A stretch of 7,579 nucleotides of DNA from JABZIP01 sp052173355. Lineage in GTDB: Bacteria > Bacillota > Clostridia > Peptostreptococcales > Anaerovoracaceae. How positions within the stretch are numbered: the stretch's first letter is position 1; the number at the start of each line of letters is the position of its first letter. The stretch is from the NCBI GenBank assembly GCA_052173355.1, contig JBQMYS010000057.1:1-7579 (forward strand), written 5' to 3'. Both the position numbers and the translations under genes were made by a program. Shown here one piece after another: positions 1 through 6,635 of the stretch. A model generated the notes under the pieces. That model saw only the letters and a list, made by a program, of their open reading frames with translations. It did no database searches and was not told where the DNA came from.

Positions 1-91
1 CATCGAAAACAACATTAGATTTTTGAAAGAAAATGAATATATAGAACGAGTAGGACCTAACAAGACAGGCTATTGGGAAATTAAGGAATAG
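1..91 (+). CDS. C-terminal end of an unidentified protein with a winged-helix-like tail (5' truncated)
   Basis: Only the last 29 codons are present, read from base 2 and ending in TAG at 89-91; the gene begins upstream of the window. The visible end contains IRFLKENEYIERVG and then GYWEI. This resembles the recognition helix plus beta-wing of a winged helix-turn-helix, as found at the extreme C-terminus of AlbA_2/Schlafen-type ATP-binding proteins (the divergent RecG-like group) and of some Fic proteins. The frame is open without interruption and a hairpin follows shortly after the stop, as expected for a real gene end. Which parent family it belongs to cannot be decided from this fragment, so the assignment is an inference from the tail alone. 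Confidence 0.6.
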   Translation, partial: IENNIRFLKENEYIERVGPNKTGYWEIKE

Positions 92-113
92 TTTCGTGCT
101 TGCAATATGCTTG

Positions 114-142
114 AAAAAAAATCGGATAATAATACCGATTTT
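114..142 (+). terminator. Probable bidirectional intrinsic terminator after the upstream gene
   Basis: AAAATCGG (118-125) pairs perfectly with CCGATTTT (135-142) around a 9-base loop. On the + strand the stem ends in only four T. On the - strand the same hairpin is followed by seven T, from the A-run at 114-120. It lies 22 bases after the upstream stop codon and ahead of the SCIFF promoter. The stem is A/T-rich, so it is a moderate rather than strong terminator for + strand transcription. Confidence 0.5.
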
Positions 143-178
143 GATACTAAAAGTAAGAAAAAGTAGGTCTGTTAGTGC

Positions 179-208
179 TTGACAAAAGGCAACATATAGT
201 GCTAAAAT
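179..208 (+). promoter_or_regulatory. SigmaA-type extended -10 promoter for the SCIFF peptide gene
   Basis: A perfect -35 box TTGACA (179-184) is separated by 18 bases from the -10 box TAAAAT (203-208), one mismatch from TATAAT. The -10 is preceded by TGC (200-202), the extended -10 element. Transcription would start near 214-216 and leave an untranslated leader of roughly 50 bases before the start at 268. This is the best promoter match in the window and implies that the short peptide gene is transcribed on its own and probably well. Confidence 0.75.
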
Positions 209-267
209 GAAGCTTAGTTGATTAGAAATTTTAATAAGTATTTTGCATATAATGTAGGAGGACGCAA

Positions 268-408
268 ATGAAAAGAATAGTAACAATCGCAACACGAAAA
301 TTAAATGAGAAGCATGGCGGATGCGGTGAGTGCCAGACATCTTGTCAGTCGGCAAGCAAAACGTCTTGTAGCGTAGCTAATCAGCAGTGCGAGCAGCTTC
401 GCAAATAA
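268..408 (+). CDS. scfA: SCIFF-family (ranthipeptide precursor) peptide, variant lacking the crosslinking Cys and Thr
   Basis: This is a 46-residue peptide with the signature core of the SCIFF family (six cysteines in forty-five residues): GGCGECQTSCQSA at residues 17-29, then KTSC (31-34), VAN (36-38) and a final Cys at 41. The start is ATG with AGGAGGA at 256-262, an ideal spacing. Family knowledge: SCIFF precursors are modified by a radical SAM/SPASM maturase that links a Cys to a Thr five residues later (Cys32-Thr37 in the characterised clostridial and Thermoanaerobacter peptides). In this copy the equivalent positions, 30 and 35, are both Ser (AGC codons), so only five Cys remain, at 19, 22, 26, 34 and 41. 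No maturase gene lies beside it; a terminator follows at once. The natural role of SCIFF peptides is not firmly settled. Family membership is secure from the core motif; whether this copy is modified is open. Confidence 0.88.
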   Translation: MKRIVTIATRKLNEKHGGCGECQTSCQSASKTSCSVANQQCEQLRK

Positions 409-435
409 TCAAGGTGTGTTTTGTAGTTAAAAATT

Positions 436-459
436 AGGAGGGCGAAGTGCCCTCTTTTT
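436..459 (+). terminator. Intrinsic terminator of the SCIFF transcription unit
   Basis: GAGGGC (438-443) pairs perfectly with GCCCTC (449-454) around a 5-base loop, and five T follow at 455-459. The stem can be extended by G-T and A-T pairs at 437/455 and 436/456. It lies 27 bases after the SCIFF stop codon. It closes that gene as a one-gene unit and separates it from the downstream operon. Confidence 0.85.
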
Positions 460-486
460 ACATTTATTGGGATTGGATGCTAAAAT
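457..486 (+). promoter_or_regulatory. Likely promoter of the phosphosugar mutase-ddl operon
   Basis: The -35-like box TTTACA (457-462, one mismatch from TTGACA) is followed 18 bases later by TAAAAT (481-486), again preceded by TGC as an extended -10. The spacing and the nine-base string TGCTAAAAT are identical to the promoter of the SCIFF gene. The -35 box begins inside the T-tract of the preceding terminator. Transcription would start near 492-494, giving a leader of about 18-20 bases that still contains the ribosome binding site of the first gene. Confidence 0.6.
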
Positions 487-511
487 TTGATATTAGTGAA
501 AGAGTGTGAAA

Positions 512-2122
512 ATGAATTATGAAAATAAAAAAACTGTAACAAAACTTACTTTCGGTACGGGTGGTATGCGCGGTATAATGGGCACAGGCGATGATAAGAT
601 AAATGATAAGACGGTTACATGGTTAACTAAGGCTGTAGCCCTTTGGATATTAGATAAAAACGGGAAGTCGATTGCAATTAGCTATGATAGTAGATTAAAC
701 TCCGCCCATTTTGCGAATTTGAGCGCAAAAATACTTACAAATTATGGGATTGATGTTTACATTTATGAAAATTTAATGCCAACCCCTGCACTTTCTTTTG
801 CTGTTCAAAACAATTCTTGTGATGCCGGTATAATGGTAACGGCAAGTCACAATAGATCCGAATATAACGGATATAAAGTATATAATAAGTTTGGTGCGCA
901 AATACGTGAAGATGATGCTGCACAAATTGAAAATTTAATGGGCAAGTTATCTGAGCAGAGTTCTGATTATAAGGGATATGATTTGATAGGATCTTTACAA
1001 GAAAATAAAAATGAAGGTTTGATTCATTTGCTTGGCGATGAGGCGCTTAGTGCATTCGTGGATGTGGTATTAGCGAATAAAACATTAGAAGATGCGGATG
1101 GACTTTCAGACGTAAATATAGTATATACTCCATTAAACGGTGCGGGATTGGTGCCTGTCGAGAAAGTCTTGAACAATTCAAAAATTGGACATATTTACTA
1201 TGTCGAAGAACAAAAAATGCCGGATGGCAATTTTCCTACTTGCGAATATCCAAATCCGGAAAAACCGGAAGCGCTCAGACTTGGAATACAAAAAATGAAA
1301 GAACTATCAAAAGAAGGAAAGCAATTAGATGCTTTGATTGCCACAGACCCTGACAGCGACAGACTTGCAACGGCAGTATTCGCAACGGACGGGGATGTGC
1401 GAATAATTAGCGGAAATGAGCTTGGAATTTTATTTGTAGATTATTTGATAAAGACTAAGGTGAAAAGCGGAAAAATAAAAAATCCGATAGTTTTTACTAC
1501 AATAGTTTCAACTAAAATGACAAAGGCTATTTGTAAAAAAAATAATGTTGAAATATTTGAAACTTTAACAGGATTCAAGTACATGGGCGGTGAAATGGCA
1601 AAACTTGAGCAAACAGGAAATCTTGACAGATTTTTGTTTGCATTTGAAGAAAGTATAGGATACCTTTGCGCATCGCATTCAAAAGATAAAGATGCTGTAG
1701 GATCTGCACTTTTGTTTTGTGAAATGATTGCACATTATAAAAAGGAAGGGAAAACTGTAATAGATAGATTGGAAGAACTTTATGCCGAATATGGATATTA
1801 CGGAGAAAAAACTTTCGATTTTGTATTTGAAGGCAAAGACGGTAAGAGCAAAATGGAAGGCATAATGCAACGATTAAGAAACGGTTATACTGATGAAACT
1901 GTAATCAAAGTGGTAGATTATTTAAATGATGAAACGGGACTTCCAAAATCAAATGTGCTTGAATTTCAATTTGCAGATGCCACATTACTTGTAAGACCGT
2001 CGGGGACTGAACCGAAAATCAAATTTTATATACTGGCAAAAGGGAGAGATGCTGAAAGTCGACAGAATATAATTGATAATTTTGAAATTAAAATTTCACA
2101 AATATTGAAAAAGTATAGTTAA
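512..2122 (+). CDS. pgcA: Phospho-sugar mutase (phosphoglucomutase/phosphomannomutase, PgcA type)
   Basis: This enzyme interconverts hexose 1- and 6-phosphates (glucose and/or mannose) in the cytoplasm through a phosphoserine intermediate, supplying sugar-1-phosphates for polysaccharide and envelope precursors. All four signatures of the alpha-D-phosphohexomutase fold are present, numbered from ATG 512: the catalytic serine loop TASHN with Ser112, the metal-binding loop DPDSDR at 279-284, the sugar-specificity loop FEES at 378-381, and the phosphate-binding loop RPSGT at 495-499. Its 536 residues fit the longer PgcA/PGM2-like branch rather than the roughly 450-residue GlmM/ManB type. The frame also offers GTG at 506, but the purine-rich AAAGAG at 499-504 is well spaced for ATG 512 and too close to 506. 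It is the first gene of the operon. Substrate preference between glucose and mannose cannot be read from the sequence. Confidence 0.93.
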   Translation: MNYENKKTVTKLTFGTGGMRGIMGTGDDKINDKTVTWLTKAVALWILDKNGKSIAISYDSRLNSAHFANLSAKILTNYGIDVYIYENLMPTPALSFAVQNNSCDAGIMVTASHNRSEYNGYKVYNKFGAQIREDDAAQIENLMGKLSEQSSDYKGYDLIGSLQENKNEGLIHLLGDEALSAFVDVVLANKTLEDADGLSDVNIVYTPLNGAGLVPVEKVLNNSKIGHIYYVEEQKMPDGNFPTCEYPNPEKPEALRLGIQKMKELSKEGKQLDALIATDPDSDRLATAVFATDGDVRIISGNELGILFVDYLIKTKVKSGKIKNPIVFTTIVSTKMTKAICKKNNVEIFETLTGFKYMGGEMAKLEQTGNLDRFLFAFEESIGYLCASHSKDKDAVGSALLFCEMIAHYKKEGKTVIDRLEELYAEYGYYGEKTFDFVFEGKDGKSKMEGIMQRLRNGYTDETVIKVVDYLNDETGLPKSNVLEFQFADATLLVRPSGTEPKIKFYILAKGRDAESRQNIIDNFEIKISQILKKYS

Positions 2123-2130
2123 CGGTAAGT

Positions 2131-2159
2131 TTTGGGTAGAATCGTACCCGATACGATTT
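2131..2159 (+). other. Two mutually exclusive hairpins in the gap before ddl
   Basis: The 50-base gap between the mutase and ddl holds two overlapping inverted repeats. One pairs TTGGGTA (2132-2138) with TACCCGA (2145-2151, one G-T pair). The other pairs AATCGT (2140-2145) with ACGATT (2153-2158). They share bases and cannot form together. The second ends directly beside the ddl ribosome binding site AGGTGG (2160-2165). No T-tract follows, so this is not a standard terminator. A role in mRNA processing or tuning of ddl translation is possible but is inference. Confidence 0.35.
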
Positions 2160-2172
2160 AGGTGGATGATAT

Positions 2173-3243
2173 ATGAAACTTGGTATTATTTTTGGTGGCA
2201 GATCCAGTGAGCACGAGATTTCGTGTTTGTCCGCGGCATCAATAATTAGGGCTCTTGAAAATTCCAAATACGAGTTGGTATTTATTGGAATCACAAAATC
2301 AGGTGATTGGAGAATTTTTGACGGCACCGCAGATGAAATTGAAAACGGGAGCTGGCAAGCGAGTGCGACTGCGATTGATTTGGGAAGACTTAAGGAATAT
2401 GTGGATTTTGCGTTTCCGATTTTGCATGGAAGATTCGGAGAAGACGGCACTATACAGGGATTATTTGAAATGTTGGATTTACCTTATGCCGGATGCAATG
2501 TTTTGGGTTCTGCTCTTGCTATGGATAAAGCGGCTGCAAAAGAACTTTTTGCGCGTGTAGGACTTCCTGTTTGTGATTATGTATTTGTTGATTCATCTGA
2601 ATTTGTAATTTGCGAAGATTTTAAAGGAAAACATTTTGAAATAGACGAAAACAAAATGGAAGAAAAAGTAAGATATTTAGAAGAAAAACTTTCTTACCCT
2701 ATGTTTGTAAAACCGGTAAATATGGGTTCAAGCGTTGGTATTACAAAAGCAAAAAATAGGGACGGCTTGCAGAGGGCACTTAAATTTGCAAGTGAGTATG
2801 ATCATAGGATTTTGGTTGAAAAAGCAGTAGACGCAAGGGAAATTGAAATAGGCATAATCGGAAACCATGAACTTTTACTTTCAGCATTGGGAGAGATATT
2901 GCCTTCAGCAGAGTTTTATGACTACGAAGCTAAGTATCTGGACGGTGGCAAATCAAGACTATGCATACCTGCGATGATAGAGGAAAACATCAAGAAAAAA
3001 ATAGAAGATATGGCAAAAATAGCATACAAGGTTTTGGACTGTTCAGGACTTGCAAGGCTTGATTTCTTTTTAGAAAGGTCAACAGGAAAAGTTTACATAA
3101 ATGAAATCAACACAATGCCCGGATTTACAAAATTCAGTATGTTTCCTTTGCTTTTTGCAGAAGCAGGTATTAAATATTCAGATTTATTAGAGAGGATAAT
3201 CGAACTTGGATACGAGAAATATTACACTAAAAATAACAGCTAG
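2173..3243 (+). CDS. ddl: D-alanine--D-alanine ligase
   Basis: This cytoplasmic ATP-grasp enzyme joins two D-alanines to make the D-Ala-D-Ala dipeptide of the peptidoglycan stem. The 356 residues show the family pattern in order: GGRSSEHEIS at 8-17, with the conserved Glu15; HGRFGEDGTIQG at 85-96; the ATP-binding strand and glycine-rich loop KPVNMGSSVG at 180-189; the omega loop FYDYEAKY at 248-255; the metal-ligand Asp297 in RLDFF; and NEINTMPG at 310-317. The tyrosine-containing omega loop EFYDYEAKY is typical of true D-Ala-D-Ala ligases rather than D-Ala-D-Lac ligases of vancomycin-resistant organisms. The segment around 145-175 is longer than in the shortest Ddl forms, such as E. coli DdlB. 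The start has AGGTGG at 2160-2165. The last 38 bases overlap the next gene. Confidence 0.96.
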   Translation: MKLGIIFGGRSSEHEISCLSAASIIRALENSKYELVFIGITKSGDWRIFDGTADEIENGSWQASATAIDLGRLKEYVDFAFPILHGRFGEDGTIQGLFEMLDLPYAGCNVLGSALAMDKAAAKELFARVGLPVCDYVFVDSSEFVICEDFKGKHFEIDENKMEEKVRYLEEKLSYPMFVKPVNMGSSVGITKAKNRDGLQRALKFASEYDHRILVEKAVDAREIEIGIIGNHELLLSALGEILPSAEFYDYEAKYLDGGKSRLCIPAMIEENIKKKIEDMAKIAYKVLDCSGLARLDFFLERSTGKVYINEINTMPGFTKFSMFPLLFAEAGIKYSDLLERIIELGYEKYYTKNNS

Positions 3244-3640
3244 CCAATATCGTAACGGAGAAGCGGGACCTGAAAAAATAGAATTGATAACAGAAGGTAC
3301 AATGCTTAAAAAAGGCGATTTGGTATATTTAAGCTATGACGAAACCGAATTTTCGGGAATAGAAGGTTGTAAAACTTGTTTAATTTTGGATGAAGACAGT
3401 GTGCATATGCAGCGAATTGGCTGTGATGAAACAATCGGAACTCAAATAGCGTTTCAGGAAGGACTAAGGTACAGCGGTCTATATGAAACTCCTCATGGTG
3501 CGATAGAAATGGAAGTGCTTACAAATAAATTGATAAATACTTTCGACAGTGACGGAAAAGGCGAGATAGATATAGATTATAGAATTAGTTTAAAGGGACT
3601 TTCGGAAGGTAGAAGTCATTTAAGTATAAAGGTAATGTAG
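3206..3640 (+). CDS. DUF1934 (YwiB-like) calycin-like beta-barrel protein, TTG start
   Basis: This 144-residue protein belongs to DUF1934, the family of Bacillus YwiB; its function is unknown and the fold is a small calycin-like beta-barrel. Recognisable features are the opening strand NITLKITASQ; ELITEGTMLKKGD, followed by LSYDETEFSGIEGCKT, near residues 26-58; and GLRYSGLYETPHGAIEME at about 90-107. There is no signal peptide or membrane segment. The start is inferred: the first in-frame ATG (3302) would remove the conserved first strands and the TEG region, whereas TTG at 3206 keeps them and has AGAGAGGA at 3189-3196, a slightly long spacing. This places the start inside ddl, so translation is probably coupled to that of the ligase. 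Expression at a low fixed ratio to ddl is an inference from the weak start. Confidence 0.85.
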   Translation: MDTRNITLKITASQYRNGEAGPEKIELITEGTMLKKGDLVYLSYDETEFSGIEGCKTCLILDEDSVHMQRIGCDETIGTQIAFQEGLRYSGLYETPHGAIEMEVLTNKLINTFDSDGKGEIDIDYRISLKGLSEGRSHLSIKVM

Positions 3641-3669
3641 AAATTTATAAAATTAAAGGAGATGGTATT

Positions 3670-5115
3670 ATGAACAGAAAATTTGCAAAAGCAGTAGCTA
3701 TTTTAACGCTTGTTGCGATGCTTGTTACAACGGTAATGTTTGTAGCTTTAGCACCGCTTGCGTTTGGAGCTGAAAGAACTGAGCATACACAAAGCGAAAC
3801 GGATCAGTATAGACAGTTTTTGCTTGAAAATTATAAAGACAAGATAGATCCTCAAATGCTTGCAGGTAAGAGTGTAGATGAAATGACTGAATTTTTGCAC
3901 GAAGAAGATCCGTATACGGAAGTATTTAAAGGTGAAGAAGAAACCGCTAAATTTTCCGAAATGGTAGATGGAGAATATATGGGAATCGGAATTACGGCAT
4001 CTAAAGCGGCAAACGGTATAGAAGTAGTAGAAGTCAATCCCGACGGAAGCGCAAAACGAGCGGGAGTTCAGGTTGGAGATATTATTATTGCCATAGACGG
4101 TGTGGATGTGCGCAGTAAGGAACTTGGAACCTCACTTGATATAATAAAAAACGGAAAACGCGGAACTAAAGCGATTCTTGATATTATTAGAAATAAAAAG
4201 GCTTATAGATTAGAACCGATTAGAGAAGATATAAAGATGCAATCTGTAAAAGGAGGTATCTTTGAGGAATATCCGAAAGTTGGCTATATTGTAATTTCGC
4301 AATTTGACTCTGATACAGCGTCGGAATTTGCTACCCAAAGAGAAGAACTTATAAAAAAGGGTGCGGACAAATTTGTTTTAGATTTGAGAAGCAATCCGGG
4401 AGGAATATTGGAACAAAGTGTCGCAATCGCAGAGCAAATGATGCCTAAGTCATCTACTATAACTAAACTTAGCAGTAGAGGAAAGATTGTGCAGGAATAT
4501 ACGGTTCGAGAGGGTGCAAAGAAAATATATCCTACAGTGGTGCTGATAAATGAAAACAGTGCGAGTGCGGCTGAATTACTTGCTGGAGCATTGCAAGATA
4601 ACGGTGTGGCAAAAATGATAGGAAATACTACATACGGAAAAGGCGTAGGGCAGCAAGTTGTCGGATTTAAAAATGGAGATGCGGCGAAAGTTTCGGTGTT
4701 CTATTTTACAACACCGAAAGGTCATATTATCAATAAACTCGGCATAAAACCCGATGTTACGGTTTTCAATGCAAAGCCGGCAACGTCAGAAGAAAAAAGG
4801 CAGATGGCAAGTTTTGAAAGTATGGATGGCGATAAAAAATATGTAAAAGGCGAAAACGGGGCAGCTGTGCTGGGGGCACAGCAGAGGTTAGCTGTGCTTG
4901 GATATTACAAAGGAAGCTTAAACGGTCAATTTGATGAAGAAACGGCTAAGGCGGTTCAAGATTTTCAAAATGCAATGTTGCTTTATCCTTATCCATGCCT
5001 TGACAATACAACCAGAAGTACATTAAAATCGGCGATTGCAGAGAAACTGGAAGTAAAGCAAAAGCCTAATGATCATCAATTAGCACGAGGAATAAAGGAG
5101 CTAGGTATAAAATGA
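3670..5115 (+). CDS. S41 family C-terminal processing protease with PDZ and peptidoglycan-binding domains
   Basis: This is an exported serine protease of the Ctp family (481 residues). An N-terminal hydrophobic segment (about residues 8-31) after basic residues is a signal peptide or membrane anchor; a clear AXA cleavage site is not evident. A helical region is followed by a PDZ domain at about 100-185 (GIGI at 105-108, then AKRAGVQVGDIIIAIDG). The S41 catalytic domain follows, with Ser299 in SASAAE, Lys324 in TYGKG and Gln328; the Ser-to-Lys spacing of 25 and Lys-to-Gln of 4 match Bacillus CtpB and E. coli Prc. Residues about 398-455 form a PG_binding_1 domain (LGAQQRLAVLGYYKG, then AVQDFQNAM). 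Substrates cannot be predicted; cell-wall localisation is inferred from the last domain and the nearby ddl. AGGAGA at 3657-3662 precedes the ATG. The stop overlaps the next start as ATGA. Confidence 0.94.
   Translation: MNRKFAKAVAILTLVAMLVTTVMFVALAPLAFGAERTEHTQSETDQYRQFLLENYKDKIDPQMLAGKSVDEMTEFLHEEDPYTEVFKGEEETAKFSEMVDGEYMGIGITASKAANGIEVVEVNPDGSAKRAGVQVGDIIIAIDGVDVRSKELGTSLDIIKNGKRGTKAILDIIRNKKAYRLEPIREDIKMQSVKGGIFEEYPKVGYIVISQFDSDTASEFATQREELIKKGADKFVLDLRSNPGGILEQSVAIAEQMMPKSSTITKLSSRGKIVQEYTVREGAKKIYPTVVLINENSASAAELLAGALQDNGVAKMIGNTTYGKGVGQQVVGFKNGDAAKVSVFYFTTPKGHIINKLGIKPDVTVFNAKPATSEEKRQMASFESMDGDKKYVKGENGAAVLGAQQRLAVLGYYKGSLNGQFDEETAKAVQDFQNAMLLYPYPCLDNTTRSTLKSAIAEKLEVKQKPNDHQLARGIKELGIK
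4864..4897 (+). repeat. Intragenic three-part repeat: GCTGTGC, GCACAGC, GCTGTGC
   Basis: GCTGTGC at 4864-4870 is the exact reverse complement of GCACAGC at 4876-4882, and GCTGTGC occurs again at 4891-4897. The central copy can therefore pair with either flank (loops of 5 and 8 bases) in a G/C-rich hairpin unusual for this A/T-rich gene. It sits at the start of the peptidoglycan-binding domain, where the two direct copies both encode Ala-Val-Leu-Gly. It may be a by-product of that short amino-acid repeat. Confidence 0.5.
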
Positions 5116-6620
5116 TAGGTTTTGATGCCGAAAAATATATAAACGAACAATCTGAGCATATATTAGACAGGATAAATGCAAAAAAATGTGAGCGGTTGTA
5201 TTTGGAATTTGGCGGTAAACTTGTGCACGATAAGCACGCTATGCGAGTATTGCCGGGATTTGATGAAAATGCAAAAATTAAGCTGCTTCAAAAAATAAAA
5301 GATCACGTTGAAATAGTGATATGTATTTATTCAGGAGATATAACTACAAATAAGACAAGACAGGATTTCGGCATCACGTATGATCTTGAGGTTCTTAGGC
5401 TTATTGATACATTTAGACGTTATGAACTTGAAATTAACAGTGTTGTAATTACACGCTATGCGGAGCAACAGTCGGTTGATATGTTCATAAAAAAGCTTAA
5501 TCGCAGGGGAATCAAGACATATACGCATAAATTTACGAAAGGGTATCCTACGGAAGTGGATGTAATCGTAAGTGAAGAAGGCTATGGTGCAAATCCGCGA
5601 ATAGATGCGATTAAACCTATAGTAGTAGTAACAGGACCGGGTGGCGGTAGCGGTAAACTTGCAACTTGTTTATCGCAACTGTATCATGATAGCAGAAATG
5701 GAATTAAAGCACGTTATGCTAAGTTTGAAACATTCCCGATTTGGAATTTGCCATTAAAGCATCCGGTAAATGTCGCATACGAAGCGGCAACAGCGGATTT
5801 GAAAGATGTGAACATGATAGATTCTTTCCATCTGGAAGCATATGGAAAAACGGCGGTAAATTACAATAGAGATCTGGAAGTATTTCCGGTTGTAAAGCGT
5901 ATAATAGAAAAAATTACAGGAGAGGAAGCCGAGTATAAATCTCCTACCGATATGGGTGTTAATATGGCAGGCTTTAGCATAATAGATGATGAAGTATGCA
6001 GGGAAGCCGCAAAACAGGAGATAATTCGTAGACATTTTATAGCATCTGTAAATTATAAAAAAGGCAAAATAGATGAACCCATACTTGAACGTTCTAAATT
6101 ACTGATGGATGAGCTCGGGTTAAAGCCAAGTGATAGAAAAGTTGTTGAGCCTGCACGTGTATATGCGGAAAAGAAGCGAGAAAGTGATAAGCGTTTTGAA
6201 AATGTGGTTGTAATGGCTATAGAGATGAAAGACGGAACGTTTATAACAGGAAGAAGCTCAAGACGAATGGTAGCCGCTGCCGCTGCGATACTTAATGCTA
6301 TTAAGTATCTTGCAGGGATACAAGACAATATACCGTTAATATCGCATACATCTCTTGAAGCTATACAGAATTTGAGAAAAAATGTATTGAATCAAGATAG
6401 GGCAAGTTTAAACTGCGAGGAAATACTGGCGGCTTTGATTATATCAGCTGTTACAAATCCGTCGGCAGAAATTGCCGCAAACAATTTACAGGAACTGGTA
6501 GGTTGTAAAGCTCATTGTACTGCAATATTAAGTGATAAAGATGAATTGCTTTTAAATTCGTTGGGTCTTGATGTTACGTGTGATCCCGAGTATGTTACAA
6601 CGAATTTGTATTTTGGTTAA
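5112..6620 (+). CDS. DUF1846 / UPF0371 family protein
   Basis: This is a 502-residue cytoplasmic protein of DUF1846 (UPF0371), a family conserved in Firmicutes and some Actinobacteria without an established function. It matches the family in length and in its opening, IGFDAEKYINEQSEHILDRI. The N-terminal part includes LYLEFGGKLVHDKHA at about residues 29-43. Centrally, IVVVTGPGGGSGK at 170-182 ends a hydrophobic strand in a P-loop-like glycine-rich turn with Lys182, suggesting a nucleotide- or phosphate-binding site. A further conserved stretch is SPTDMGVNMAGF. The C-terminal half contains an alanine-rich helix near residue 400. There is no signal peptide. The ATG overlaps the protease stop (ATGA), with AAAGGAG at 5094-5100 placed somewhat far upstream, so translational coupling is likely. 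Any catalytic role is inference from the glycine-rich loop. Confidence 0.92.
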   Translation: MIGFDAEKYINEQSEHILDRINAKKCERLYLEFGGKLVHDKHAMRVLPGFDENAKIKLLQKIKDHVEIVICIYSGDITTNKTRQDFGITYDLEVLRLIDTFRRYELEINSVVITRYAEQQSVDMFIKKLNRRGIKTYTHKFTKGYPTEVDVIVSEEGYGANPRIDAIKPIVVVTGPGGGSGKLATCLSQLYHDSRNGIKARYAKFETFPIWNLPLKHPVNVAYEAATADLKDVNMIDSFHLEAYGKTAVNYNRDLEVFPVVKRIIEKITGEEAEYKSPTDMGVNMAGFSIIDDEVCREAAKQEIIRRHFIASVNYKKGKIDEPILERSKLLMDELGLKPSDRKVVEPARVYAEKKRESDKRFENVVVMAIEMKDGTFITGRSSRRMVAAAAAILNAIKYLAGIQDNIPLISHTSLEAIQNLRKNVLNQDRASLNCEEILAALIISAVTNPSAEIAANNLQELVGCKAHCTAILSDKDELLLNSLGLDVTCDPEYVTTNLYFG

Positions 6621-6635
6621 AGATAGGAGACAACT

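Noticed and set aside
248..253. TATAAT as a -10 box of a second promoter before the SCIFF gene
   Set aside because: No -35-like sequence lies 16-19 bases upstream, and transcription would start inside or after the ribosome binding site at 256-262.
435..442. TAGGAGGG as a ribosome binding site for a small gene
   Set aside because: No start codon with a meaningful reading frame follows at the right distance. The bases form the left arm of the terminator stem.
467..496. TTGGGA with TATTAG as the mutase operon promoter
   Set aside because: The match is weaker than TTTACA with TGCTAAAAT, and it would start transcription within or just after the ribosome binding site.
506..514. GTG at 506 as the start of the phospho-sugar mutase
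   Set aside because: The purine-rich AAAGAG at 499-504 would almost touch the codon, while ATG 512 has a normal spacing. The difference is two residues.
2255..2560. A 101-codon + strand frame inside ddl
   Set aside because: It is an out-of-frame reading of the well-supported ddl gene. The product has no recognisable features.
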